From JAXLVB01 sp046329195 (GTDB lineage: Bacteria > Bacteroidota > Bacteroidia > Cytophagales > Spirosomataceae), in contig JAXLVB010000003.1 of the NCBI GenBank assembly GCA_046329195.1, positions 372,001-436,000 of the forward strand: a DNA stretch of 64,000 nucleotides, given 5' to 3'. Under the pieces are notes generated by a model. It was not told where the DNA came from. It saw only the letters and a list, made by a program, of their open reading frames with translations, and searched no databases. Within the stretch, counting starts at the first letter, position 1; each line of letters starts with the position of its first letter. Shown in pieces: positions 8,987-16,424 of this stretch. The position numbers were made by a program, and so were the translations under genes.

Positions 8987-9370
8987 ATGCGCATTCTTGT
9001 ATTGATTTTTGCAGTCGGAATTGGATTTTTCGTAGCCCCATATCTTGGGCTTACTGCGTATCTACACCCTCTCAAATGGTTACTTTTTGCTTATTTTATA
9101 GCGGTTTCGTATCTCAATCACGCACTCATGAAGCAGGGATTTATGCAAAATCGTGAGAAATTTATCGTTTTTTCGATAGCTAGTATGGTTGGACGGCTCG
9201 TCTTGGGTGTTATGCTTATCTTAGCCATTATTGTAAGTGGTGTACCCAACCGTCGGCTCTTCATCATAAACTTTTTTGTACTTTATTTATTGTTTACAGG
9301 TTTTGAAATTTGGAGTAATCTTGCTAACTTGCGGCGTTTTTCAGGGGGAGGGTCTGTTAAGCAGTCTTAA
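8987..9370 (+). CDS. small integral membrane protein upstream of atpB (AtpI-like position)
   Basis: The product has 127 residues with about four hydrophobic spans (near 1-20, 30-48, 58-78 and 85-105) and a short polar C-terminus. It is not recognised by motif. Bacteroidota ATP synthase operons commonly start with one or two small membrane proteins (AtpI/AtpZ-like) ahead of atpB, and this gene is in that position, 83 bases before atpB and with its own promoter. AtpI-like proteins help assemble the c-ring; such a role here is inferred from position alone. Confidence 0.6.
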   Translation: MRILVLIFAVGIGFFVAPYLGLTAYLHPLKWLLFAYFIAVSYLNHALMKQGFMQNREKFIVFSIASMVGRLVLGVMLILAIIVSGVPNRRLFIINFFVLYLLFTGFEIWSNLANLRRFSGGGSVKQS

Positions 9371-9453
9371 TAACTTCTCAACTTCGGGTTAACTCTCTGA
9401 CTATAAATGATTTAACGAGTATCGCATCACGATTAAATTCCTCGGACGCAGTC

Positions 9454-10488
9454 ATGCAAGTAAAATTTCACTTTTCTAAGATAGTACTTAGTGCAGTTGC
9501 TTTGTTCTTTTCGTTGAATGTTTTTGCCAATGACCCAGAGGCTGGTAAAGAAGAAGAATTCAACATGAACGAGATGATTATGCACCACATTGCAGACAGC
9601 CACGAATGGCATTTCGCAACGATTGGTCATACCCACCTTGCGCTTCCACTGCCTTGCATTGTTTACACCGAAAAAGGAGGTCTTCAAGTGTTTATGTCGT
9701 CTCATTTCAAAGACGAACACCACCATCCTGTAGCTTACAATGGGCTCGTGTTAGAACACGATAAAATTCACGCAGAAGATGGCGGTAAGGTCATTGATCT
9801 TTCAATTACCAAAAACGTAGCCCAACTTTTCATTTCGGCCATTTTGCTTATCGTTATTTTCTTTAGTGTTCGCAACGGTTTCAAACGCAACAAAGATAAA
9901 GCTCCGTCAGGCGTACAGTCACTTTTTGAGCCTATCATCCTGTACGTTCGTGACGAAATTGCACGCCCCAATATTGGAGAAAAGCACTACAAGCGTTTTT
10001 TACCCTATTTGCTCACCTTGTTTTTCTTTATTTGGTTCAACAACCTACTCGGCTTGTTACCCGGTAGTGCAAACGTAACAGGTAACATCGCCGTTACGTT
10101 GGTGTTGGGTATTCTCAGCTTTATTTTAACGAACGTAAACGGTAAGTCAGCCTATTGGAAGCACTTAGTAGCGCCTCCAGGCGTACCAGGCTTCGTGTTG
10201 CCATTGCTAGTCCCCGTTGAAATCATCGGTGTGTTAGTCAAGCCGCTTACCTTGATGATTCGTCTTTTTGCCAACATCACCGCAGGCCACATCATTTTGC
10301 TTAGTTTGATTGGTCTGATTTTTATGTTCAAAAACGCCTTTGTAGGTGCTGGTGTATCGGTGTTTGTATTGGCCATCAACATGCTCGAACTATTGGTTGC
10401 TCTGTTGCAAGCCTTTATCTTCACACTGCTCACTTCGATGTACATCGGAACAGCCGTTGAAGAGCATGACCATGATGAGCATCATTAA
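9454..10488 (+). CDS. atpB: F-type ATP synthase F0 subunit a
   Basis: This is subunit a of the ATP synthase, which forms the proton half-channels beside the c-ring. The product (344 residues) has a likely signal peptide ending near 'NVFA', a long periplasmic region typical of Bacteroidota, and five or six membrane spans. The essential Arg is in 'PLTLMIRLFANITAGH', and the last helices read 'LVALLQAFIFTLLTSMYI', as in AtpB. It ends in a His/Asp-rich tail. The gene is first in the row atpB-atpE-atpF-atpH. Confidence 0.96.
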   Translation: MQVKFHFSKIVLSAVALFFSLNVFANDPEAGKEEEFNMNEMIMHHIADSHEWHFATIGHTHLALPLPCIVYTEKGGLQVFMSSHFKDEHHHPVAYNGLVLEHDKIHAEDGGKVIDLSITKNVAQLFISAILLIVIFFSVRNGFKRNKDKAPSGVQSLFEPIILYVRDEIARPNIGEKHYKRFLPYLLTLFFFIWFNNLLGLLPGSANVTGNIAVTLVLGILSFILTNVNGKSAYWKHLVAPPGVPGFVLPLLVPVEIIGVLVKPLTLMIRLFANITAGHIILLSLIGLIFMFKNAFVGAGVSVFVLAINMLELLVALLQAFIFTLLTSMYIGTAVEEHDHDEHH

Positions 10489-10497
10489 TAAAACCTA

Positions 10498-10527
10498 TTG
10501 GTTATTAAACGATTAACTAATAACCAA
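10498..10527 (+). other. intercistronic inverted repeat between atpB and atpE
   Basis: TTGGTTATTA (10498-10507) and TAATAACCAA (10518-10527) form a perfect 10-bp stem with a 10-base loop. A short CGATTAACTA motif occurs in the loop region and again about 20 bases downstream. There is no strong U tract, so it looks more like an RNA-stability hairpin than a terminator. Confidence 0.5.
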
Positions 10528-10580
10528 TAACGATTAACTAATTTAGTAATTTTTGTTTAACTGTTTAATATATTTCAATC

Positions 10581-10835
10581 ATGTTGCTTTCAATCCTTTT
10601 ACAAGCCGCTGCTGAAAACGGCCTTAACTTAGGAGTTTTGAGTGCTGGTATCGGCGCTGGTCTTACTGCAATAGGTGCAGGTCTTGGAGTAGGTCGTATC
10701 GGTAGTTCGGCTATGGAAGCTGTGGCTCGTCAGCCTGAAGCATCAGGCAAGATCCAAACTATGATGTTGATCATCGCTGCTCTTGTTGAAGCGGTTGCGT
10801 TGTTCGCACTTGTGATTTGTTTCTTGTTGTTGTAA
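10581..10835 (+). CDS. atpE: F-type ATP synthase F0 subunit c
   Basis: The product is the 84-residue proteolipid that forms the rotating c-ring. It is a helical hairpin: helix 1 is rich in Gly/Ala ('GAGLTAIGAGLGVGRIGSSA'), the polar loop is 'ARQPEA', and helix 2 carries the ion-binding Glu70 in 'AALVEAVALFALV'. The residue after Glu70 is Ala, not the Ser/Thr of Na+-binding rings, so proton coupling is likely. It starts 93 bases after atpB and is followed by a strong hairpin before atpF. Confidence 0.97.
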   Translation: MLLSILLQAAAENGLNLGVLSAGIGAGLTAIGAGLGVGRIGSSAMEAVARQPEASGKIQTMMLIIAALVEAVALFALVICFLLL

Positions 10836-10846
10836 TCCAACATCTT

Positions 10847-10886
10847 AAACCCCGCTCGTTTCGCATTAGGCGTGCGAACGGGGTTT
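10847..10886 (+). other. terminator-like hairpin between atpE and atpF
   Basis: AAACCCCG (10847-10854) pairs with CGGGGTTT (10879-10886). A second stem, TTCGCA with TGCGAA, sits inside. A weak T run follows. As it lies within the operon, it may cut transcription partly or protect the upstream atpE mRNA, which would fit the excess of subunit c needed. Confidence 0.6.
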
Positions 10887-10984
10887 CAATTTGAAAATTA
10901 GAAAATGTGCTACTTTGAAAATTAAACGCATCCTCTAATTTCCAAGTTTTCAACTTAGTATTATTCACTCATTGATATACAATC

Positions 10985-11479
10985 ATGCAATTACTTACCC
11001 CCGAACTCGGCCTTATCTTTTGGCAACTTGTAGTGTTTTTGGGTCTGGTGTTTGTGTTAGGCAAATACGCTTGGAAACCCATCTTGAGTTCATTAAATGA
11101 GCGTGAACAGTCTATTCAAGATGCGCTCGACTTAGCCAAGAAAGCTCGCCAAGAAATGGCAGAATTGAAAGCTGGCAACGAAAAGCTTTTAGCTGAGGCT
11201 CGTGCCGAGCGAGATAGTATCATTAAGCAAGCCAAAGAAACCTCTGACAAAATGATTGCCGACGCCAAAAACAACTCGCTTGTTGAAGCTAAGAAAATCA
11301 TTGATGATGCTCGTCAAAGCATTCAGAATGAAAAGGTTGCGGCTATTGCCCAAATCAAAAAAGAAGTAGCTACCCTTTCGCTAGAAATTGCCGAGAAAGT
11401 ATTGCGTAGTGAGCTTTCTGATAAAAAATCGCAAGAAAAGTTAGTAAATGACTTGGTTGCTGATGCCCGATTGAACTAA
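10985..11479 (+). CDS. atpF: F-type ATP synthase F0 subunit b
   Basis: The product (164 residues) is the peripheral stalk subunit b. One N-terminal membrane span ('LIFWQLVVFLGLVFVLGKYAWKPI', about 8-30) is followed by a long charged alpha helix rich in Ala, Glu and Lys that dimerises and binds delta. Motif 'WKPILSSLNERE' and length are typical. It lies between atpE and atpH. Confidence 0.95.
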   Translation: MQLLTPELGLIFWQLVVFLGLVFVLGKYAWKPILSSLNEREQSIQDALDLAKKARQEMAELKAGNEKLLAEARAERDSIIKQAKETSDKMIADAKNNSLVEAKKIIDDARQSIQNEKVAAIAQIKKEVATLSLEIAEKVLRSELSDKKSQEKLVNDLVADARLN

Positions 11480-11535
11480 TACAAAGAATCAGGGGCGAGG
11501 AGTAAAAACCCCTCCCTTCTTACTTCTTTACACCC

Positions 11536-12072
11536 ATGTCCGAACAAACCGTTGCATTTCGATACGCTAAGTCACTGATTGGCTTGGCTCAAGAGAAAGG
11601 AGTACTAGACCAAGTACACCAAGACATGAAGTTTTTTTCGCAAGTTTGCGACGAAAACCGTCCTTTTGAACTGGCTCTCAAAAGCCCGATTGTAAAGCAC
11701 TACAAGAAGCTAGAAATTCTTGAAGCCCTTTTCAAAGAACGAGTTCATCCTGTTTCGTTCTCGATTTTTGATATTATCACCAAAAAGAACCGTGAGGCGG
11801 TGCTTCCGTCGGTAGCTCAGGCATTTCAAGCTCAATACGCTGAAATCAAAAATATCGTAACGGCTCATTTGACTACTGCAGCACCTATCACCGATGAGCA
11901 GCGCAAGCAGTTTATCAACGTAGTGGCTGATGCTACAGGCAAAACGGTTGAGCTTCGAGAAAAAATTGACGCCAAACTCATCGGAGGCTTCATGCTTCGA
12001 GTAGGTGACAAACAAATTGATGCTTCGATTAAGAGCCGCCTCAACGACTTGAAGCTCAAGTTTTTGCAATAA
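11536..12072 (+). CDS. atpH: F-type ATP synthase F1 subunit delta
   Basis: The product (178 residues) is the OSCP/delta subunit that ties the peripheral stalk to the top of F1. It has the family's start ('VAFRYAKSLIGLAQEKG') and C-terminal signature ('DAKLIGGFMLRVGDKQIDASIKSRLNDLK'). It starts 56 bases after atpF. Unusually, it is the last gene of the cluster: atpA and atpG, which normally follow, are not here, and a terminator comes about 50 bases downstream. Confidence 0.96.
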   Translation: MSEQTVAFRYAKSLIGLAQEKGVLDQVHQDMKFFSQVCDENRPFELALKSPIVKHYKKLEILEALFKERVHPVSFSIFDIITKKNREAVLPSVAQAFQAQYAEIKNIVTAHLTTAAPITDEQRKQFINVVADATGKTVELREKIDAKLIGGFMLRVGDKQIDASIKSRLNDLKLKFLQ

Positions 12073-12121
12073 TTTGTACGTATTATACTCCTGTTTTTGC
12101 ATATTTTATTTTAAAGCATAG

Positions 12122-12155
12122 AAAAGACTTCGTCAAATTGATGAAGTCTTTTTTG
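12122..12155 (+). terminator. rho-independent terminator after atpH
   Basis: AAAAGACTTC (12122-12131) pairs with GAAGTCTTTT (12143-12152), followed by a T-rich run. It closes the atp operon and shows that the next gene should start downstream of it, at 12189. Confidence 0.8.
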
Positions 12156-12188
12156 TTTTTTGTAACTTGGTACAAAATATACCTCGCT

Positions 12189-12848
12189 ATGCAGTCAGAC
12201 CTTGTTGATAAATTATTGCAAACTCCTAATGCGTTTCTCTTGATTCAGCAAGCACAAGCTATTTTGAATCAAGAACAACAACAACGAGAATCATTCTATA
12301 ATGACATTACGGAGCAAGAAAAAGTAGAGTTTATCAATGGAGAGATTATTGTCCATTCTCCAGTTAAGAAAAAACTTAACGAAGCCAGTAGTTTGCTCAA
12401 TCATTTGATGGACTTATTTGTTCGTAAGCACAAATTAGGTTTTGTAGGCTACGAAAAAGTAATGATTCGGCTCACCCGCAATGATTATGAACCGGATGTG
12501 GTGTTTTTCCGAAAAGAAAAATCAATCCATTTTTCACCTAATCAAACCCTATTTCCTGTTCCAGACTTAGTCGTAGAAATACTGTCTGACGGAACAGAAT
12601 ACAAAGACAGAGGTATCAAATTCCAAGATTATGAAGCCCATCAGGTGATGGAATATTGGATCATTGACCCCGAACATCAAATACTTGAGCAGTATTTGTT
12701 AACAGACCAAGGTTACGAACTGCACTTGAAATCAGATAATGGTTACGTAAAGAGTACAGCCGTCAATGGTTTTTCGATACCAATAGAGGCGATTTTTAAC
12801 GAAGAAGTCCATTTGTCCACGATTCATCACCTGCTCCAATCGGCATGA
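12189..12848 (+). CDS. Uma2-family PD-(D/E)XK nuclease-like protein (DUF820)
   Basis: The 219-residue product has the Uma2/DUF820 pattern: 'EKVEFINGEIIVHSPV', then 'YEPDVVFF', then 'VPDLVVEILSDGTEYKDRG..FQDYEAHQVMEYWIIDP'. The Asp, the E-x-L and the following Lys/Arg match the PD-(D/E)XK nuclease core. Uma2 proteins are frequent in Cyanobacteria and Cytophagales; their physiological role is unsettled. ATG 12189 is chosen because the frame upstream runs through the atpH terminator hairpin. The stop overlaps the next gene's start (ATGA), so the two are translationally coupled. Confidence 0.8.
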   Translation: MQSDLVDKLLQTPNAFLLIQQAQAILNQEQQQRESFYNDITEQEKVEFINGEIIVHSPVKKKLNEASSLLNHLMDLFVRKHKLGFVGYEKVMIRLTRNDYEPDVVFFRKEKSIHFSPNQTLFPVPDLVVEILSDGTEYKDRGIKFQDYEAHQVMEYWIIDPEHQILEQYLLTDQGYELHLKSDNGYVKSTAVNGFSIPIEAIFNEEVHLSTIHHLLQSA

Positions 12849-13912
12849 ATCTGCTCGAAGAAATTCTTAAAATAGACATCTTGCAAATAGCTGACGACTT
12901 AGGGCTAAAACCCGACAGTCATCATCGGATTCTGTGCCCCTTTCACCAAGAAGACACCCCTTCGCTTACGTTCTATCCACACACAAACAGCTTTTTTTGT
13001 TTTGGCTGTAGCAAAACTGGTAATCAGCTGACATTATACACCGAAATCACCAAAACGTCTGTTCAGCAGGCGATGAAAGACTTGGCGGCACAATACTTAC
13101 CACAGTGGCAAGGGCAGAAATGGAATCGCAAACCTTATCAAAAGCCGAATTTACAGCCTGTGAAGGTCAAGGTGGTAGAAAAAGAGCAAGAGCTAAATCC
13201 ACTCCATGTAGAGATTTACGAAGCCCTACGAGACTATTGCCTGTTGCAGCCCACCAATCCAACTGCCGAACAAGGGTATCAATATCTGAAAGTCCGAGGT
13301 CTGTCTGACGAAACCATTCGGAAATTTCGACTTTTTGTCATCAAAGACTACGTAGATGCCAATGCGTATTTGAAAACCCGCTTTCCAGCCGTAGATTTGA
13401 GGGAATCGGGGCTGTATAATGAGAAAAACAATTTGGTTTTTTATCGGCATCCGATTATGATTCCGTATCTCCGAGACGGGCGCATTGTGTACCTTCAAGG
13501 CCGCACGCTGGGGCAACCACCCGAGGGGGTCAATCGGTATCAATTCTTGACAGGTCATCCGATTACGTTGTTTAATAGCGACCAGCTCAAAAGTGTCAAA
13601 CTCGATACCACCGTGTTTGTAACCGAAGGTGCCTTTGATTGCATGAAGCTCGTTCAAGAAGGCTATCCTGCCGTGAGTTTAGGCACTGCCAATGTGTTTA
13701 AGCGTGATTGGGTCAAGCTGTTCAAGCGAGTGGAAGTCTGTTTCTTGCTCGACAACGACCATGCTGGCCACAAAGCCGCCGACGAAATGGAAGTGTTGTT
13801 TCAACAATTCGGGATTTTGACTACTCGCCGCAATATTCCGAAAGGGTTCAAAGACCCAAACGAATTCTTAACGGCCAAATTAGGACTAAATGAACAGTTA
13901 GGGTTATTTTAG
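12845..13912 (+). CDS. CHC2 zinc-finger / Toprim domain protein (DnaG-like)
   Basis: The N-terminus has a DnaG-type zinc ribbon: 'CPFH' and 'FFCFGCSKTGN' give the Cys-x2-His and Cys-x2-Cys pairs (about residues 31-60). The C-terminal third is a Toprim domain: 'VFVTEGAFDCMKL' with the conserved Glu and 'VCFLLDNDHAGHKAADEM' with the D-x-D (about 255-320). The catalytic core between them is shorter than in DnaG, and there is no helicase-binding domain (355 residues against about 600 for DnaG). Such short primase-like proteins are common on mobile elements. Here it overlaps the Uma2 gene by 4 bases. It could handle DNA with the nuclease; no direct evidence. Confidence 0.82.
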   Translation: MNLLEEILKIDILQIADDLGLKPDSHHRILCPFHQEDTPSLTFYPHTNSFFCFGCSKTGNQLTLYTEITKTSVQQAMKDLAAQYLPQWQGQKWNRKPYQKPNLQPVKVKVVEKEQELNPLHVEIYEALRDYCLLQPTNPTAEQGYQYLKVRGLSDETIRKFRLFVIKDYVDANAYLKTRFPAVDLRESGLYNEKNNLVFYRHPIMIPYLRDGRIVYLQGRTLGQPPEGVNRYQFLTGHPITLFNSDQLKSVKLDTTVFVTEGAFDCMKLVQEGYPAVSLGTANVFKRDWVKLFKRVEVCFLLDNDHAGHKAADEMEVLFQQFGILTTRRNIPKGFKDPNEFLTAKLGLNEQLGLF

Positions 13913-13986
13913 CGGAAAATTACCCCCTCACAACAAATAGGTTCTACTTTGTAAGAATTCTATTAAAACAACACGACATCAACAAC

Positions 13987-15234
13987 ATGAAATCAGTCGG
14001 CATTATTGGCGGAGGCATCAACGGCTTATTATCAGCATATTACCTCAAAAAGGAAGGCTGCGACGTCACCGTTATCGAACAGGGCAGCCTCATAGATGGC
14101 TGCTCGCTGGGAAATGCTGGAATGATTGTGCCAAGCCATATTATTCCACTGGCTCAACCCGGCATGATTGCCAAAGGATTGCGTTGGATGATGAGTGCCA
14201 CAAGTCCATTTTATATCAAACCTCGCTTTGATAAAAACCTACTCAAATGGGGTTGGCTATTTTGGCGGCATTCTACCGAAGCACACGTGCAGTATTCGAT
14301 ACCCGTGCTCCGAGACATCAGCTTGCTTAGCAAACAACTTTTTAAAGACTTAGCCCATTCGGGCGAGATGGAGTTTGGCTGGCAAGAACGAGGGCTATTT
14401 ATGCTCTTTAAACACGCCGAAGCACAAGCCGAAATGGCCGAAGAAGCACATTTCGCCAATGAAGCTGGAATAGAAGCCCATCTGCTATCGGGCAGCGAAG
14501 TGCAAGCCATGGAGCCCGACGTACAAGTGACCGTACAGGGCGCCGTTTACTATCCGGGTGATGCTCATCTCTCGCCCAATCGGCTTATCGAAGCCTTGGT
14601 AAGCTATCTACGAGCCAATGGGGTTTGGTTTTTGGAGAATATTGTTGTCGAAGATTTTGAAACTCGAGGAGGGCAAGTCAAAAAAATAGTGACCAACTCG
14701 GGTAACTATACGTTTGATGAACTAGTGATTGCCTCGGGTGCCTGGTCGCCAAAGCTGACGGAGTGTTTGGGCATTTCGCTGCCGCTGCAAGGGGGCAAAG
14801 GGTATAGTTTTATGGTGAACAATATCGACAAAAACGTTAAGGTGCCCGCTATTATGCTCGAAGCCCGTGCTACGGCAACCCCTATGGGCGATCATTTGCG
14901 CTTTGCGGGCACGATGGAAATAGCTGGTACCGACCTGTCTGTTAACATGAACCGAGTACGAGGCATTTACCAATCTATCAACCAGTACTATCCTGATATT
15001 CAGGTAGCTATGCCACAGAAACACCAAATCTGGAAAGGGCTTCGACCCTGCTCTCCAGATGGCCTGCCCTATATTGGACGAATCCCACACTTGAGTAACG
15101 TAACACTGGCAACTGGTCATGGTATGATGGGCATTAGTTTAGGGCCAGCCACGGGCAAATTGGTTTCAGAAATAGTGACCCACCAAAAAACTTCAATGGA
15201 TATCCAGGCTTTCAATCCCGTTCGTTTTAGCTAA
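13987..15234 (+). CDS. FAD-dependent oxidoreductase, DadA / D-amino-acid dehydrogenase family
   Basis: The product has 415 residues. It starts with a Rossmann dinucleotide motif ('VGIIGGGINGLLSAYYL', about residues 4-20) and an acidic beta-2 end ('VTVIEQG'). 'CSLGNAGMIVPSHI' and the C-terminal 'GLRPCSPDGLPYIGR....ATGHGMMGISLGPATG' are the DAO/DadA signatures that bind FAD. Family members oxidise D-amino acids (or proline/hydroxyproline-type substrates) to keto acids and pass electrons to quinones. The exact substrate cannot be read off. The gene stands alone, with a TACTTTG promoter-like element near 13949. It may link to the D-amino-acid genes at 24.5-28.2 kb. Confidence 0.85.
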   Translation: MKSVGIIGGGINGLLSAYYLKKEGCDVTVIEQGSLIDGCSLGNAGMIVPSHIIPLAQPGMIAKGLRWMMSATSPFYIKPRFDKNLLKWGWLFWRHSTEAHVQYSIPVLRDISLLSKQLFKDLAHSGEMEFGWQERGLFMLFKHAEAQAEMAEEAHFANEAGIEAHLLSGSEVQAMEPDVQVTVQGAVYYPGDAHLSPNRLIEALVSYLRANGVWFLENIVVEDFETRGGQVKKIVTNSGNYTFDELVIASGAWSPKLTECLGISLPLQGGKGYSFMVNNIDKNVKVPAIMLEARATATPMGDHLRFAGTMEIAGTDLSVNMNRVRGIYQSINQYYPDIQVAMPQKHQIWKGLRPCSPDGLPYIGRIPHLSNVTLATGHGMMGISLGPATGKLVSEIVTHQKTSMDIQAFNPVRFS

Positions 15235-15309
15235 AAAGTCTTTTGTGGGGTAATAATTATCTCCTTGCTTTCTTTTGAGAAAGTGAACAAATTTTCATTT
15301 CACAAGTAG

Positions 15310-15340
15310 TTGTAAGTCAACTAAATTCCTTTTACCTTTG
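15310..15340 (+). promoter_or_regulatory. predicted promoter of the enoyl-CoA isomerase gene
   Basis: TTG at 15310-15312, a 20-base spacer and TACCTTTG at 15333-15340 match the Bacteroidota -33/-7 pattern. The ATG lies at 15382. Confidence 0.7.
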
Positions 15341-15381
15341 AAAAATTAGTATGCAAGCATAACAAATAATATTCAAAAGCC

Positions 15382-16161
15382 ATGTATCAACACCTTCTTT
15401 ATGGAGTGCAAGATGGCATCGCCACCGTCACCCTCAATCGGCCCGAAGTCTATAATGCCCTCAGTCCAGCATTGATTCATGAAATCACCGAAGCCGTTCT
15501 AGCAGCCACTGCCGACGATGCGGTACGGGTAGTTGTGCTCACAGGAGCAGGCGACAAGGCATTTTGCTCAGGTGCAGACCTCAAAGCGGGCATGGGAGAA
15601 GCTACAAGCTTAGGGGATGCGCTTCGGAAACGCTATAATCCGATGATTTTGGCCATTCGGCACGCCGAAAAGCCTGTTATTGGTCGCCTCAACGGGATTG
15701 CTGCGGGAGCGGGGTGCTCGTTGGCATTGGCTTGTGACCTGATTATTGCTGCTGATACGGCGGCATTATCGCAAATTTTTGTAAAAATCGGCTTAATGCC
15801 TGACGCCGGTTCCACGTTTTTCTTACCTCGCTTAGTAGGTATGCAAAAAGCCTTTGAACTCTGCAGCAGTGGTCGAATTGTATCAGCTGCCGAATGTAAA
15901 GAGTTAGGCTTGGTCAACCAAGTAGTTAGTGCCTCTGCCTTAGACGAAGCGGTGCAGCAAGTGGCACAGCAATATGCCAAAGCACCTACCAAAGCCATCG
16001 GTGCCATGAAAAAAGTATTGAATCAGTCGTTGTACTGTAATTTAGAAGAAATGTTAGAGTTAGAGGCTGAAAATCAAGATATTTTAGGAGCGTCTAAGGA
16101 TGCTGGCGAAGGAATTTTAGCCTTTTTACAGAAGCGTCAAGCACAATTTGTCGGAAAATAA
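15382..16161 (+). CDS. enoyl-CoA hydratase/isomerase family protein, PaaG-like
   Basis: The product (259 residues) is a crotonase-fold protein. 'VTLNRPEVYNALS', 'FCSGADLKAG' and 'GIAAGAGCSLALACDLIIAA' form the CoA-binding and oxyanion-hole segments. 'IFVKIGLMPDAGSTFFLPRLVG' closely follows the PaaG (1,2-epoxyphenylacetyl-CoA isomerase) pattern with its catalytic Asp. The paa pathway genes are not nearby, so it may serve phenylacetate degradation from a distance or general fatty-acid isomerisation. It has its own promoter and is followed by a tRNA gene. Confidence 0.85.
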   Translation: MYQHLLYGVQDGIATVTLNRPEVYNALSPALIHEITEAVLAATADDAVRVVVLTGAGDKAFCSGADLKAGMGEATSLGDALRKRYNPMILAIRHAEKPVIGRLNGIAAGAGCSLALACDLIIAADTAALSQIFVKIGLMPDAGSTFFLPRLVGMQKAFELCSSGRIVSAAECKELGLVNQVVSASALDEAVQQVAQQYAKAPTKAIGAMKKVLNQSLYCNLEEMLELEAENQDILGASKDAGEGILAFLQKRQAQFVGK

Positions 16162-16183
16162 TTGCAAAAAAATGCCATGAATA

Positions 16184-16214
16184 TTTGAATTTTTCTCCAA
16201 AACCCCTACCTTTG
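16184..16214 (+). promoter_or_regulatory. consensus promoter of the tRNA-Arg gene
   Basis: TTTG (16184-16187), a 19-base spacer and TACCTTTG (16207-16214) match the Bacteroidota consensus exactly. The tRNA starts 21 bases downstream. Confidence 0.85.
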
Positions 16215-16234
16215 CAGTCCCAAATAAGGGAAAT

Positions 16235-16308
16235 GGCCTCGTAGCTCAACTGAATAGAGCATCTGACTACGGATCAGAAGGTTAGGAGTTTGAATCTCTT
16301 CGAGGTCA
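16235..16308 (+). tRNA. tRNA-Arg (anticodon ACG)
   Basis: The acceptor stem pairs GGCCTCG (16235-16241) with CGAGGTC (16301-16307), one G-U included; 16308 is the discriminator A. The anticodon stem TCTGA/TCAGA encloses the loop CTACGGA, giving ACG at 16269-16271; A34 would be edited to inosine to read CGU, CGC and CGA. CCA is not encoded. Confidence 0.95.
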
Positions 16309-16310
16309 CA

Positions 16311-16342
16311 AAGCACTTAGCAGCAATGTTGAGTGCTTTTTT
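16311..16342 (+). terminator. terminator of tRNA-Arg
   Basis: AAGCACT (16311-16317) pairs with AGTGCTT (16332-16338), then a T tract. It begins directly after the tRNA end. Confidence 0.75.
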
Positions 16343-16369
16343 GTTTGGGGCTACTGGTATGACCCTAAT

Positions 16370-16406
16370 AAAAGAGAGCTGTCTTTCAACAAAACAGCTC
16401 TCTTTT
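16370..16406 (-). terminator. terminator of icd
   Basis: AAAAGAGAGCTGT (16370-16382) pairs perfectly with ACAGCTCTCTTTT (16394-16406). A and T runs on both sides let it work in both directions; it sits 18 bases after the icd stop. Confidence 0.85.
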
Positions 16407-16424
16407 ATCTGATTGAAGAATTGA

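Noticed and set aside
12138..12188. Upstream start (TTG/ATG) for the Uma2 gene
   Set aside because: These codons lie in the right arm of the atpH terminator hairpin and its T tract; the conserved protein begins after ATG 12189.
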